This document shows positions 52,471-61,425 of a stretch of 64,000 nt of DNA, piece after piece (the stretch's first letter is position 1; each line of letters starts with the position of its first letter). Position numbers and translations under genes: made by a program. The notes beneath the pieces are model-generated. The model was given only the letters and a program-made list of their open reading frames with translations, searched no databases and was not told the origin of the DNA. The DNA comes from Mesorhizobium escarrei (GTDB lineage Bacteria; Pseudomonadota; Alphaproteobacteria; Rhizobiales; Rhizobiaceae): positions 135,049 to 199,048 of the forward strand of contig NZ_CAKXZT010000121.1 of assembly GCF_935825525.1 (NCBI RefSeq), in the 5' to 3' direction.

Positions 52471-52902
52471 GAACGCCCAGAATCTACAAGGCCGCTAGGG
52501 GTGAGGGCGGATCCGCCTTTGTCGAGGACCACCCAAGCTGCCAATCGACGCCTCGAATACTACGCCAGAATGCGATTGGACCGAAGAGTGCACGTATCTG
52601 GACTACGCGGTAATCCCGACCACGTCCCCTCGGTTATGATCTCGGCAGTCCACCCGGGCGTATATCCACCTGGCGGATTACGGAGATTGGGGCCACATCG
52701 TCACCAGCCGCGAAACATCAAAGCCCCTGCGTCGTGGATCGAAGAGGGGCACGGGGGTCCTCGCGCGAGCCAGTTATCGGATCACCCGCTCAGAAATTTT
52801 TACCAAACATTCCGCCCCCTTTTTCACACGAAATCGTAAGTTGATTTTTTCCGGGAAAGTGCAACAAATGATTACGTGGGGTAGTGACCGAGGAACCCTC
52901 GG
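52471..52902. other. Gap with one copy of a 25-bp direct repeat
   Basis: No recognised gene. A plus-strand frame with TYLDYAVIPTTS-like text is interrupted. The region contains the first copy of the 25-bp repeat (52787). Confidence 0.3.
52787..52811. repeat. 25-bp direct repeat, copy 1
   Basis: CGCTCAGAAATTT then T, then TACCAAACATT. The second copy at 53161-53185 differs at one base. The two copies lie 374 bp apart and flank the 72-residue gene at 52903. Confidence 0.7.
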
Positions 52903-53121
52903 GTGAACGTTAAGACGACCAACGGGCGCACAGTCGAGGACCTTGTTATGGAGGTCATCGAGGCAGCCCCATACGGCGGAATCGTCTCCGTTAAGGCCAC
53001 CATAGCAGCGGTGCGCGAAGATGGCCCCCATTGGGAAGTGACCGACTGTGATCTGATCGAGTTTATCGTGGAAGCGGCTCCGGCATTTGGGCATGCGGTA
53101 GCCTTCGACCAACGCGAATGA
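52903..53121 (+). CDS. Small conserved-looking protein
   Basis: A 72-residue acidic protein starting at a GTG (VNVKTTNGRTVEDLVMEVIE, then VSVKATIAAVREDG, DCDLIEFIVEAAP). It has regular amphipathic spacing and coding-like base use. No family recognised. It lies exactly between two copies of a 25-bp direct repeat, which may have moved or duplicated with it. Confidence 0.5.
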   Translation: MNVKTTNGRTVEDLVMEVIEAAPYGGIVSVKATIAAVREDGPHWEVTDCDLIEFIVEAAPAFGHAVAFDQRE

Positions 53122-53160
53122 TCCTCTAATGGCTCCCGGTTGATCAGCCAAAGTCCTTCG

Positions 53161-53185
53161 CGCTCAGAAATTTCTACCAAACATT
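53161..53185. repeat. 25-bp direct repeat, copy 2
   Basis: CGCTCAGAAATTT then C, then TACCAAACATT. One mismatch to copy 1 (52787). Located 39 nt after the stop of the 72-residue gene. Confidence 0.7.
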
Positions 53186-53252
53186 ACTGACCCCTAAAGG
53201 AACGATTCCGTAACCCGCGAGTTGCGGCTGGGCGGGGTTGGGACATGCAGAC

Positions 53253-53438
53253 ATGGCAAAGCGTGATAAGGCCGGGCATAACACCCTTGCCGACGCCGTT
53301 CGGGAGCTGATCGGTACCGAGGACAATCGTCGTCACGTAAACAAGCTGTTCGGGCTGACCGTCGAACCAGAACTGACGCCAACCCTCGCTTCATTGCTTG
53401 AGGCGATCGGTAAGGCCAGTCGGGACGAAACCCCCTAG
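53253..53438 (+). CDS. Small hypothetical protein
   Basis: A 61-residue protein (MAKRDKAGHNTLADAVRELI, GTEDNRRHVNKLFGLTVEPE) predicted mostly helical. The ATG chosen is five codons after an alternative. No family recognised. It lies 34 nt upstream of the KTSC gene, same strand, and may be co-transcribed. Confidence 0.45.
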   Translation: MAKRDKAGHNTLADAVRELIGTEDNRRHVNKLFGLTVEPELTPTLASLLEAIGKASRDETP

Positions 53439-53472
53439 CTGGCGCTCCCGGCCGAACCAAGGCGCGAACGTC

Positions 53473-53691
53473 ATGCCGTCCACCTCGATACGCAAAACGG
53501 AATACGATCCGGAACGCAAAACCCTCTCTGTGTGGTTCGTGGCCAGCGGTAAATGCTACCAGTTCGAGGACGTGCCGCCGGAGACCTTCGCCGAGTTCCG
53601 CGCCGCCTTCGCCAAGGGCCGCTTCTTCAACGACCACATCCGCAATCACTTCCGGTACCGTCTGGTTGGGACCGGTCACGATCCTGGATGA
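53473..53691 (+). CDS. KTSC domain protein
   Basis: A 72-residue protein with the KTSC domain pattern: STSIRKTEYDPERKTLSVWF, YQFEDVPPETFAEFRAAFAK and FNDHIRNHFRY. The domain is common in prokaryotes and often found alone or fused to lysyl-tRNA synthetase; its role is unclear. The start is the ATG of MPSTS; an upstream in-frame ATG exists. Confidence 0.8.
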   Translation: MPSTSIRKTEYDPERKTLSVWFVASGKCYQFEDVPPETFAEFRAAFAKGRFFNDHIRNHFRYRLVGTGHDPG

Positions 53692-53717
53692 CCTAATCCG
53701 TGCGAACGACGGTTCAC

Positions 53718-53906
53718 TTATCCATCGAGGTTCAACGGCTCATGGTCGGGGAGATAATGATGCAGCACCTCACCAAGGTTCCGCTTGTCGAACGCCTGGC
53801 CACAAATGGGGCAGAACTCGAAATGCTCTGCTTCGTCCTTCGCAGGCGGCCCGTGGCGCTTGCCCTTGATCCCGGTTGCGGGGTTGTTGGTTCTATCCCG
53901 GCTCAC
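53718..53906 (-). CDS. Small zinc-finger-like hypothetical protein
   Basis: A 62-residue protein with Cys2His2-like ligands: FCPICGQAFDKRNLGEVLHH then YLPDHEPL. The two Cys and the following His residues fit a compact zinc-binding site. The start is taken as a GTG 15 nt inside a longer frame; other starts are possible. No function known to me. Confidence 0.5.
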   Translation of the reverse strand: MSRDRTNNPATGIKGKRHGPPAKDEAEHFEFCPICGQAFDKRNLGEVLHHYLPDHEPLNLDG

Positions 53907-54118
53907 GTTGGTCTCTACCGTGCATACTCTGATAGGGGACGGCCCGACAGCCACTTGGGGGGCGACTATCGGGCCGCCGGGCCTAGCCAGCGGGGGGGGC
54001 GTTTCGTTTCGCCGGCTGGGGCGAATTATATGCCGCTTCATGCATCATTGCTAATTTAGTAAAATGGTCATGGTCCGTTCCCCTAGCCATCAAATCGGAT
54101 GAGCCTAGACTCGAACCT

Positions 54119-55011
54119 GTGCGTAAACGAGTGACTGCCGGTGCTGGCCGGCTAGAGTTCATTCCTCCGATGATGCCGACCTTGGTGGCCAAGCCGCCCC
54201 ACGGAGACGGGTGGACTCACGAGGTCAAAATTCGACGGCTACCGCTCTCAAATCCTCATCGACAACGAGGAGGTTCGCATCTTCACCAAGCGGGGTCTTG
54301 ATTGGACAGCCAAGTATCGCGACCTGGCCGAGACAGCCAAGGGGCTGAATGTTCAGAACGTGATCGTCGATGGCGAAGTGATCGTTCTCAACAAGGAGGG
54401 CCATTCGGAATTTGCCGAGCTGCGGAAGGCGATCACCCAACGCCAGCACGATCTCTATTTCGTCGCGCTCGACTTGCTGCACCTGAACGGCCACGACCTG
54501 CGGGACATGCAACTGGAGGATAGGCGGGAAATTCTCGGCAGCCTAATTGAGGCCCGGCAGCCGCATCCAATTCAGCGAGGCACTGCCCGGCGAGGCAGAC
54601 GCGATCTATCATCTCCTCGATAAGGCCGGCCTGGAGGGGATGGTGTCGAAGCGTTCGGACTCCAAATACCGCAGTGGCCCGACGACCAATTGGCTGAAGA
54701 CCAAGTGCTTCACAGTCGGAGAGTTTGAGCTGCTTGGCGTCGAGCGTGAGAAGGGCAAGCCGGCATTCGCCCTCCTAGCTGAACCTGGCACCGGGAAATA
54801 CGCTGGCAGCGCCTTCGTCAGCGTCAATCGCGAGATGCGGGAACGCCTCTGGAACCGCGTCCAGGAACATGCCGGGCCGGCGCCTAAGGACATGAAGAAA
54901 CGGCCAGCGACGCAGTGGGTCAAACCGGGGATCAAGGCTCGCGTGAAGCACCTTAGGGGAGAGGAAGACCTTCGGCACGCGTCGCTGCAGGATTTCTGGG
55001 AAGACGATTGA
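54119..55011 (+). pseudogene. LigD-like ATP-dependent DNA ligase, two frameshifts
   Basis: Three frames together encode a stand-alone ligase domain of the LigD type: FIPPMMPTLVAKPPHGDGWT and HEVK in frame 1, FDGYRSQILIDNEEV through VIVDGEVIVLN and LYFVALDLLHLNGHDLR in frame 2, then EGMVSKRSDSKYRSGPTTNW and KTKC in frame 3 to the stop at 55011. The first shift (an extra A near 54230) falls immediately after the lysine of the adenylation motif KxDGxR; the second is near 54559. Each needs one base removed or two restored. As read, no active ligase can be made. Confidence 0.8.
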
Positions 55012-55104
55012 TTCTTTCACCCAGCGCGCCTGCTACGCTGACCAGACGGACTAGGAACAATGTCACCGTTCGGCAGTTCTCCTTTACCACAAAGGAGATT
55101 TGAA

Positions 55105-55614
55105 ATGTCTGAGTCGCGAGAATGGCTGGTCCAATGGCTTCGGGACGCTCATGCCATGGAAGAACAGGCCGAAACGATCTTGAACGGACAGCTAAGCCGC
55201 ATTGAGAACTATCCCGAACTCACCGACCGAATGCGGCTGCACCTTGATGAAACGAGGCAGCAGGCTGCTCGGCTGAAAGCCTGTCTCGATCGGATGGATG
55301 AGGGTTCATCCACGATGAAGGATGCTGCCGGCAAGTTGGTTGCTATGGCGCAATCGTTGAGCGGCATCTTCGCCGGCGACGAGGTAATGAAGGGATCGCT
55401 CGCGAGCTACACGTTCGAACACATGGAAATCGCTTCCTACACGATCCTCATTGCCGCCGCTGAATCGCTAGGGGAAACCGAGGTCGTGCGGGCTTGCGAA
55501 GAGAACCTGCGAGAGGAGGTCTCGATGGCGGAATGGTTGAAAGACCATCTTCCCTCGACAACCGAGCAGTTCCTCGCGAGGGCCGACACGGAAAGCGATA
55601 GCGCTAAGCGCTAA
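55105..55614 (+). CDS. DUF892/YciE-type ferritin-like protein
   Basis: A 169-residue four-helix protein of the DUF892 (YciE) family: REWLVQWLRDAHAMEEQAET, YPELTDRMRLHLDETRQQAA, GSLASYTFEHMEIASYTILI and REEVSMAEWLKDHLP. Regular Glu/His spacing in helices matches a ferritin-like di-metal site. Members are stress-induced in many proteobacteria. The start is the ATG after AAAGGAG. Confidence 0.88.
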   Translation: MSESREWLVQWLRDAHAMEEQAETILNGQLSRIENYPELTDRMRLHLDETRQQAARLKACLDRMDEGSSTMKDAAGKLVAMAQSLSGIFAGDEVMKGSLASYTFEHMEIASYTILIAAAESLGETEVVRACEENLREEVSMAEWLKDHLPSTTEQFLARADTESDSAKR

Positions 55615-55662
55615 TCTGCTGCACCTCTCCAAGCGGTGTTGCGCGTCGGACGCGGCAGCTTG

Positions 55663-55926
55663 TCACTCCATGTCCGGGACGTCGCCGCCAACAAACAGCG
55701 TCGTCGGCTCGCGGTATTCGCCCAGCGACGGGTTAGCTTCGCGCGACCACGCAATGACGCCAGCATGTTTCGCCGCCAGACCCTTGGCGGTTCTTATCGG
55801 CCGGTCTTCGGTCTGCTGCTCGGCTGGCCCAAAGACAGGCTGAAGGTCGCCGCTCTCGTCGCGGTCGAAGGCGGTGACCACGATGAGCTTAGGGATCTTC
55901 TGCTGTGGGAGGATGTTCTCAGACAC
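55663..55926 (-). CDS. Conserved hypothetical protein
   Basis: An 87-residue protein (VSENILPQQKIPKLIVVTAF, DRDESGDLQPVFGPAEQQTE, then a tail WSREANPSLGEYREPTTLFV, GGDVPDME). A shortened copy of its C-terminus is found at 1018-1105. The start is a GTG within the 3' end of the upstream membrane-protein gene (8-nt overlap), so the two are coupled. The function is unknown to me. Confidence 0.7.
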   Translation of the reverse strand: MSENILPQQKIPKLIVVTAFDRDESGDLQPVFGPAEQQTEDRPIRTAKGLAAKHAGVIAWSREANPSLGEYREPTTLFVGGDVPDME

Positions 55927-56248
55927 GTTGGTTGCCTTTCCGCTGGGCGGGGAGTTCGGCAGCAGGCACGGGAAGTCGCTCCGGTTCACTGGGATAAATC
56001 GCAGTAGCACCGATCAAAGGCACCATCGACAGTTCCCGCTTTGGAGCTTTCTGTTCGCCCTTTAGGTCTGCGATTTCCTCGTCACGCCTTGCTATTCGGC
56101 TTTCCAGATTGGCGATACGCTCGGTCAGCAAGTAGCGGCCGACTAGGAAGCCCCCGCCTCCGAAGAGAACTGCAAACGTCGCAAAGACGGCTGGGTTCGC
56201 CAGCACCAGCGTCGAGTTGGCTTTCAGAAAGGCGATAAGGTCATGCAT
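55919..56248 (-). CDS. Small membrane protein with coiled coil
   Basis: A 109-residue protein: one membrane helix near the N-terminus (VFATFAVLFGGGGFLVGRYL), then a charged coiled coil (ERIANLESRIARRDEEIADL) and a Pro-rich tail. No family recognised. Upstream of, and overlapping, the 87-residue protein gene; probably one transcript with it. Confidence 0.65.
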   Translation of the reverse strand: MHDLIAFLKANSTLVLANPAVFATFAVLFGGGGFLVGRYLLTERIANLESRIARRDEEIADLKGEQKAPKRELSMVPLIGATAIYPSEPERLPVPAAELPAQRKGNQRV

Positions 56249-56284
56249 CGGGCAACATCGTCCTCGCGTGAGCGCCCACGGCTG

Positions 56285-56494
56285 TCACCCCAGGACTGGC
56301 GGCGTGTCATCGTAGCTGACATGCACCAAGCCCGGATGCCGGTGCGCGAGAGCGACGATCTGGGTCTCAAGCTCGCAGTTGTATGCCATGAGCGCCTTCA
56401 CCGTCTCAAGCGGGCTGTCATAGCGAGCGATTAGCTTCTCCGCCTGAGAGTGCAGTTCCGCCTTGGCCTCGGGGTCCAGGTGCATAATGCCCAT
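56285..56494 (-). CDS. Small hypothetical protein
   Basis: A 69-residue protein (MGIMHLDPEAKAELHSQAEK, LIARYDSPLETVKALMAYN). GGAGG lies 9 nt before the ATG. It precedes the membrane-protein gene by 36 nt on the same strand and may be in the same transcript. No family recognised. Confidence 0.5.
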   Translation of the reverse strand: MGIMHLDPEAKAELHSQAEKLIARYDSPLETVKALMAYNCELETQIVALAHRHPGLVHVSYDDTPPVLG

Positions 56495-56716
56495 TGTGGT
56501 GCCTCCTATCGCGTTGCCCGGCGCGGTGCCGAGAGTGCATAAAGCCGTTCCGGAAGGTGCCCGTTAGGGACGATCATTTCCTTGAGCGCCTTCATCGCGT
56601 CGCCCTTGTAGACGGCAACGAACCTGTCGGCCGTGTCCTGTAAAGTCGGCCTCTTGGCGGCTGTCCAGCGTCACAATGCGATCCGTGGCAGTGCCTCCAA
56701 ACGTTTCAGGCACAGT
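56495..56716 (-). pseudogene. Coding-like fragment
   Basis: The minus strand reads RFVAVYKGDAMKALKEMIVP and NGHLPERLYALSAP to a TAG just before the 69-residue gene, with no start in frame. The preceding part is in another frame (TATDRIVTLDSRQEADFT). Probably a small gene with a frameshift. Confidence 0.35.
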
Positions 56717-56784
56717 GAACAAAATAGGAACAAAACTGTCAAGAGAGAATTGACCAGAGGAGGAATGCGTTCCTATTTTGGGTC
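56717..56784. promoter_or_regulatory. LexA-like box within a long inverted repeat
   Basis: GAACAAAATAGGAAC (56717-56731) fits GAAC-N7-GAAC, the reverse form of the alphaproteobacterial LexA box GTTC-N7-GTTC. A 12-bp inverted copy, GTTCCTATTTTG, lies at 56769-56780 directly before the ATG at 56785. AGGAGG sits between the arms at 56755-56760. Two regulated start regions, one per strand, are possible. Confidence 0.45.
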
Positions 56785-57105
56785 ATGCCTGACACTGGTG
56801 GAAGACGTAAGCGCGGCAGCGAATGGAAGCTCAGCAATGCCCACGAGGTCGGGCAGCTTGTGCGCGTTCAATGCGGGCTCTGCAATGTCAAACGCTGGTA
56901 TCAGCCAGGGGACCTGAAGGAGATCTTCGGGGACATTGAGGCCGAACTGGTGGGGAGCAAAATGAGTTGCGAACGCTGTGGAAAGCACGAGTTCATGCAT
57001 GTCGAAACGCAGAACCCATCGGCACGGGAACGGCAGGGCATTCGGGTTAGGCGGCTTGCGGAAATCAGGACGGTACGGCGTGTTGTCTGGAGGGACGACG
57101 AATGA
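56785..57105 (+). CDS. Zinc-ribbon-like conserved protein
   Basis: A 106-residue protein with two CxxC pairs (QCGLCNVKRWYQPGDL and KMSCERCGKHEFMHVE) forming a probable zinc ribbon, and a basic tail (RQGIRVRRLAEIRTVRRVVW). Such proteins recur in rhizobial accessory regions. No function known to me. The best Shine-Dalgarno (AGGAGG) is 25 nt upstream of this ATG and nearer to an out-of-frame ATG at 56764, so the start is uncertain. Confidence 0.6.
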   Translation: MPDTGGRRKRGSEWKLSNAHEVGQLVRVQCGLCNVKRWYQPGDLKEIFGDIEAELVGSKMSCERCGKHEFMHVETQNPSARERQGIRVRRLAEIRTVRRVVWRDDE

Positions 57106-57246
57106 GGAGGGCGTTTATCAAATGGGTGTTGCCGACGCTTGCGGCGAGCCTGCGGAGCAACCCGAACCCTTCGACTGCACTCGTCATCTTGGTCATCCCG
57201 GGGGTGTTCAAACTGCAACCACCGTTTGCAGTGTCAGCAAGTTCTT

Positions 57247-57576
57247 TCAGGAATTAGGCTTCAGCAGCAACGCCGTTGAGCTGGAGCGCCGCCTACGCGA
57301 TCTCATCGGGCTACATGAGGACGCCGAGTTTTCACCTCCAGTGCAGATAAGCGAAATCGATGCGGCAACCGCCATCATCGCCGAGAAGATCACCAGCGGA
57401 AACTGCGCATCGACATAGCGCTGCCACTGGAACGTCGCCCGGCCCTCCGACGAGGTTATCAGGAACGCCAGCATGAACGTAAAGATATACGCAGCCTTCT
57501 GGTCCGCGATCTTTATCTGATCGTAAAAGACATCGTTGATCTTTTTCAGATGATCAAGGTAATCTTTTCCCCTCAC
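57247..57576 (-). CDS. DUF5706-like two-helix membrane protein, possibly truncated
   Basis: A 109-residue protein started by GTG with AGGAGG 8 nt before it (VRGKDYLDHLKKINDVFYDQ). Membrane helix 1 follows IADQKA (AAYIFTFMLAFLITSSEGRA), helix 2 is FPLVIFSAMMAVAASISLIC. The pattern with IKIADQKA before the first helix resembles the DUF5706 domain found in Pycsar effectors. The C-terminus (SPMRSRRRRSSST) looks like a shifted frame, so the gene may be broken. The assignment is tentative. 57106-57246 holds nothing else recognised. Confidence 0.4.
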   Translation of the reverse strand: MRGKDYLDHLKKINDVFYDQIKIADQKAAYIFTFMLAFLITSSEGRATFQWQRYVDAQFPLVIFSAMMAVAASISLICTGGENSASSCSPMRSRRRRSSSTALLLKPNS

Positions 57577-57774
57577 CGAGCCGACCTCCTGGCTGCCAAC
57601 AACCGCCAGCTTTTTTCGTTGAAGCAGCCATTCTTTTTTTCGCCTGTTTTCCGATGCTGTGTGTCCGGGCAGCAACGTTTGCCGTATTCGGCGATCTGCT
57701 GCAACGGAGTATTTGGCAGTTCGATGAATGAACCGTCATAAAGCCGTTCGAAGAGGGGGCGCTTCAGAACTGCG

Positions 57775-60700
57775 ATGCGGGGGCCGGTAAGTTTTTCGCT
57801 GTTGTTGACGGCGCTCGTCGGCATCCAGCCGGCGGCGGCCGATGTCGTGCCGCGCAACCAGCCGGCGGCCGGGTCGGTCATTGCCCGCAAATCGGGCGAG
57901 GAAGTGCGCTTCCTAGAATTCGCCTCTTGGCAGGTGGTCGATCTCAGGCAGGACGTCGTCCCCGGTGACTATCTGCGCACCAACGCCACCGGCAGCCTAG
58001 CAGTGCTGTTCGCCGACCGCACCCAGATGCGGCTTGGCCGCAATACGACGCTCCTGGTCAAAAAGATCGGCGCGGCGTCCGACACCGAGTTCAAGCTGGA
58101 GAGCGGCACCATCTGGGCGCGAGCAGAGCGCGGCGGCGAAGGGCTGACCATCGACACGCCCGCCGCCGCCGCCGCCATCCGCGGCACCGACTGGACGATG
58201 ACGGTCGACGGCAACGGCCGCACCTCGCTGATCGTGCTGGAAGGCACGGTAGAACTCGCCAACGAATTCGGCTCTGTCAGCGTCGCCGAAGGCGAAGCCG
58301 CGGCGGCCACCATCGGCTCGGCGCCGACGAAGGTCGTCATCGTCGATTCGGACGACCGCGAGCAGATGCTGTTCTACTACTCCTTGCGCGACGCTTTCAC
58401 CGTCCTGCCAGCATCGGCATTGTCGAGTCTGGACATGCGCAAGGCGCGCGCCAGGATAAAGACGATGGAGCCGTCGTCCCGATCCGCCGAGGACTGGGTG
58501 ACATTGGCCGAGGTTAATCTTGACTTTGAAGGGCGGGAAGCGGCGCGCGACGCGGCCCGGCAGGCGCGACAATTCCCGCTGACCCACGCGCAGAAAGCCC
58601 GGCTCGATCTGATCGACGCGTTGATCGCCGGCGCCGAACAGCGCTATGCCGAGGCGGCGCATCTGTTCGAACGCGCGGCGCCGCATCTCGATCCCGGCCG
58701 GCGTGTCATGGCGCGCTATGGCGGCTACTATGCGCGCTCGCTGGCTGACCCCAGCCATGTCGAAGCTCCGCCGGTTAATGGGGATGCCGGCGTCGCCGCG
58801 GCCATCGCCGAGGCTCTGACGGCCGGATTTCTGGTCGACCTCAAAGCTGCAATTGCCGTTCTCGAAAGAGCCGAACGGCGCTATCCCGGTGATCCGACGC
58901 TGCCCGCCCTCAGGGCACAAATTGCGTTCCTGCTCGACGACCGCGAACAGGTGGAAGCGGCAATCGATCGCGCTTTGTCGCTCGACCCGGATAATATGAT
59001 CGCGCTCCAAGCACGCGCCGGTTATCGGGCCGGAATCAAGAGCGATCTTGAAGGCGCGCTTGCCGACCTCGAGCGCGCGGTGGAGCTGGCGCCCGGCTCG
59101 GCGAGCTGGAACGCTCTCGGCCTCGTTCAGAGCGTGCGCGGCGCCACTCGCGAGGCGGAGGCGGCGCTGAAGCGCGCTATCGAACTCGACCCGAAAGATC
59201 CTGTCCCCCACGCCAACCTCGCCATCATCTATCTCGAGCAGGACCGCACGGCCGAAGCGAAGGCCGAAATCGACACGGCGCTCGCAGTCGATCCGGCGTT
59301 CGACATCGGGCTGGTTGCGCGCGGCCGCTACTATCTGCAGACCGGCGAACTGGACAAAGCGCGTGACGACCTGCTCGCCGGCACGACCGCCAATCCGGCC
59401 TATTCCAATGGATTGCTGCTGCTTGCCGTCGCCTATTACGAAGCCGGCGAGCTGGAACCCGCCGAACAGGCTATCGAAAACGCCGATCGCCTTGATCCGA
59501 ACGATCCGGTGATTTCATCCTTCCGCACGGCGGTTGCAATCGACGAGTACGAAGCCGACAAGGCGATCGCCAGCGCACAGGAAGCGCTGAAGCGCACCAG
59601 AGCGCGCGGCGGCGACTATGCCGCGCTCAGCGCCAATCGCGACACCGGCTCGACGTTGAACGACGCGTTCCGGCTACTCAATCTCAACGCCTGGGGCCGC
59701 TACTACGGCGACGCGGTTTTCGATCCCTTCACCGGCTCCGGCTATGTCGACCAGGCGCTTGCCGGTAGCATAAATCCCTTCGTCAACAATCTGCGTTTCG
59801 GCGACGTGCCGACGGAACCGGGCACTAATACAACCAGCTTCTCATCGTTTTTCCAAGGCTTGATGCTCGACCCGCAAATGCTGGCCGGCCGCCAGAGGAG
59901 CGCCAACATCCTCCGGCGACCTTTCATCGAAACCACCGTCGGCGGGGGTTTTGTCGCCGACGACGGCGATCTGGGTTGGAACAGCGAAATCGAAACCCAA
60001 GGGTATCAAGCAGCTCCCTTTCCCTGGAGCTTCTACGGCAGGATCTACGGTTTGGAGACCGACACGCGTCGCGGCGATGATCCAGCGACCGGCCAGTTCG
60101 ATCTCGAGGACCGGTCGATCACCGGCACAGGCTACATGGCCATGAAGCCGACGCCGAATGACCGGGTGGTGGCGTATATCGATGTCAAGGATTTCGAGTT
60201 CGACCTAAGCACAGTGCTGGACCCTACCGTTCTGCCGCTAGGAGGAACGTATGCCGACACCGGCGACACCCGAACCGGCAACGCCGGGGTCGCCTGGAGC
60301 CATACATTTGGTTACCAGAACGTTGCCAGCGCGGCGCTGTTTGCGACCGACATTACGGATCGAAGCAACAGAACCCGCTTGGAGGAAATCGGCTTCGGGG
60401 AAACAGGATTCATTCTGGAGAGTGAGACCAGCCAGCAATCCTATCTCGCCGCATTCAATCACATCTACGGAACCGGTGACTTGACTCTCCGATACGGAGG
60501 TGAGGGCGGACTATTGGAAGTCTCAAAAGACGAAACGTTTTCTTTCGTGTTTCCTTTTATCCCGGACACAATCATATCCGAATCCACTACGGCAGTCGAT
60601 GTCGCCATTGGGCGCGTCTATTTCGACGCCGTCTACGAGTTCAACCCCAATCTCAAAGTGGAGGGAGCCCTATTCGGCACTTATCTCGACGGTGGCACGA

Positions 60701-61425
60701 TTGATGAACAACGCCTGGAGCCTCGGCTCGGTGTCGCCTGGACGCCTTTCGAAGGCCACTACCTACGCGCCGGGTTCCTGCGCGAAAGCTCGTTCATAAC
60801 GTCGGCGACCTTGGCGCCGGTCGGAATACTCGGCCTGCAATCCAATCAGAATTCTCTAGCTGTCGACGGCTTTTCGGACACGTTTGCCGCGCGCTGGGAC
60901 GCCGAGTGGAACAGCCGCCTTTTTACGGCCGTCGATTACCAGCATCAGGAATTCGAGACACTTTCGATCGGCGTTCCGGCTTCCGCCACCACAATCGATC
61001 TCAGCGAGGGCCGGCTCGACCGGATCAGCGCCACGGCCAACGTCTGGATCGGCAACGGCTTCGGCGCGTTCGCGACCTTTGCCTACGCCGATTCAGAGAA
61101 CGAAGATCCGACAAGTCCAGGCTTCGGCGGCCCGCTGCCCTTTGTCCCCGAAACGTCCGCGCGGTTTGGCCTGACCTGGGTTCACCCGTCCAACATCAAG
61201 GTCACGCTGGCCGAAACCTATGTCGGCTCACGCACCGGCGATGCGGCGGGGACTGAGCTCGAATCCTACTGGTCGACGGATGCCTTCCTGACCTGGGAAC
61301 CTTTCGACAAACGATTTGAACTCGAAATTGCCGCGTACAATCTGTTCGACGAGGATTTTCAGGTCGCATCGTTCACCCCCGGCTGGGGCCGCAGCATCGT
61401 CGGTTCGCTGAAGGTCCGGTTCTGA
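57775..61425 (+). CDS. FecR-TPR-beta-barrel outer-membrane protein
   Basis: A 1216-residue multi-domain protein. A signal peptide (SFSLLLTALVGIQPAAADVV) is followed by a FecR-type domain (about 45-190: VVPGDYLRTNATGSLAVLFA, LESGTIWARAERGG, IRGTDWTMTVDGNGRTSLIV), then TPR repeats (about 230-640: AIDRALSLDPDNMIALQARA, AALKRAIELDPKDPVPHANL, IYLEQDRTAEAKAEI). The last 480 residues are strand-rich with aromatic girdles and end in SIVGSLKVRF, the C-terminal Phe used by the BAM machinery. No frameshift. The downstream cyclase ATG overlaps its stop (TGATG). Confidence 0.88.
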   Translation: MRGPVSFSLLLTALVGIQPAAADVVPRNQPAAGSVIARKSGEEVRFLEFASWQVVDLRQDVVPGDYLRTNATGSLAVLFADRTQMRLGRNTTLLVKKIGAASDTEFKLESGTIWARAERGGEGLTIDTPAAAAAIRGTDWTMTVDGNGRTSLIVLEGTVELANEFGSVSVAEGEAAAATIGSAPTKVVIVDSDDREQMLFYYSLRDAFTVLPASALSSLDMRKARARIKTMEPSSRSAEDWVTLAEVNLDFEGREAARDAARQARQFPLTHAQKARLDLIDALIAGAEQRYAEAAHLFERAAPHLDPGRRVMARYGGYYARSLADPSHVEAPPVNGDAGVAAAIAEALTAGFLVDLKAAIAVLERAERRYPGDPTLPALRAQIAFLLDDREQVEAAIDRALSLDPDNMIALQARAGYRAGIKSDLEGALADLERAVELAPGSASWNALGLVQSVRGATREAEAALKRAIELDPKDPVPHANLAIIYLEQDRTAEAKAEIDTALAVDPAFDIGLVARGRYYLQTGELDKARDDLLAGTTANPAYSNGLLLLAVAYYEAGELEPAEQAIENADRLDPNDPVISSFRTAVAIDEYEADKAIASAQEALKRTRARGGDYAALSANRDTGSTLNDAFRLLNLNAWGRYYGDAVFDPFTGSGYVDQALAGSINPFVNNLRFGDVPTEPGTNTTSFSSFFQGLMLDPQMLAGRQRSANILRRPFIETTVGGGFVADDGDLGWNSEIETQGYQAAPFPWSFYGRIYGLETDTRRGDDPATGQFDLEDRSITGTGYMAMKPTPNDRVVAYIDVKDFEFDLSTVLDPTVLPLGGTYADTGDTRTGNAGVAWSHTFGYQNVASAALFATDITDRSNRTRLEEIGFGETGFILESETSQQSYLAAFNHIYGTGDLTLRYGGEGGLLEVSKDETFSFVFPFIPDTIISESTTAVDVAIGRVYFDAVYEFNPNLKVEGALFGTYLDGGTIDEQRLEPRLGVAWTPFEGHYLRAGFLRESSFITSATLAPVGILGLQSNQNSLAVDGFSDTFAARWDAEWNSRLFTAVDYQHQEFETLSIGVPASATTIDLSEGRLDRISATANVWIGNGFGAFATFAYADSENEDPTSPGFGGPLPFVPETSARFGLTWVHPSNIKVTLAETYVGSRTGDAAGTELESYWSTDAFLTWEPFDKRFELEIAAYNLFDEDFQVASFTPGWGRSIVGSLKVRF

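Noticed and set aside
53194..53679. Minus-strand open frame opposite the KTSC gene
   Set aside because: The KTSC pattern on the plus strand is clear; the reverse frame has no recognisable features.
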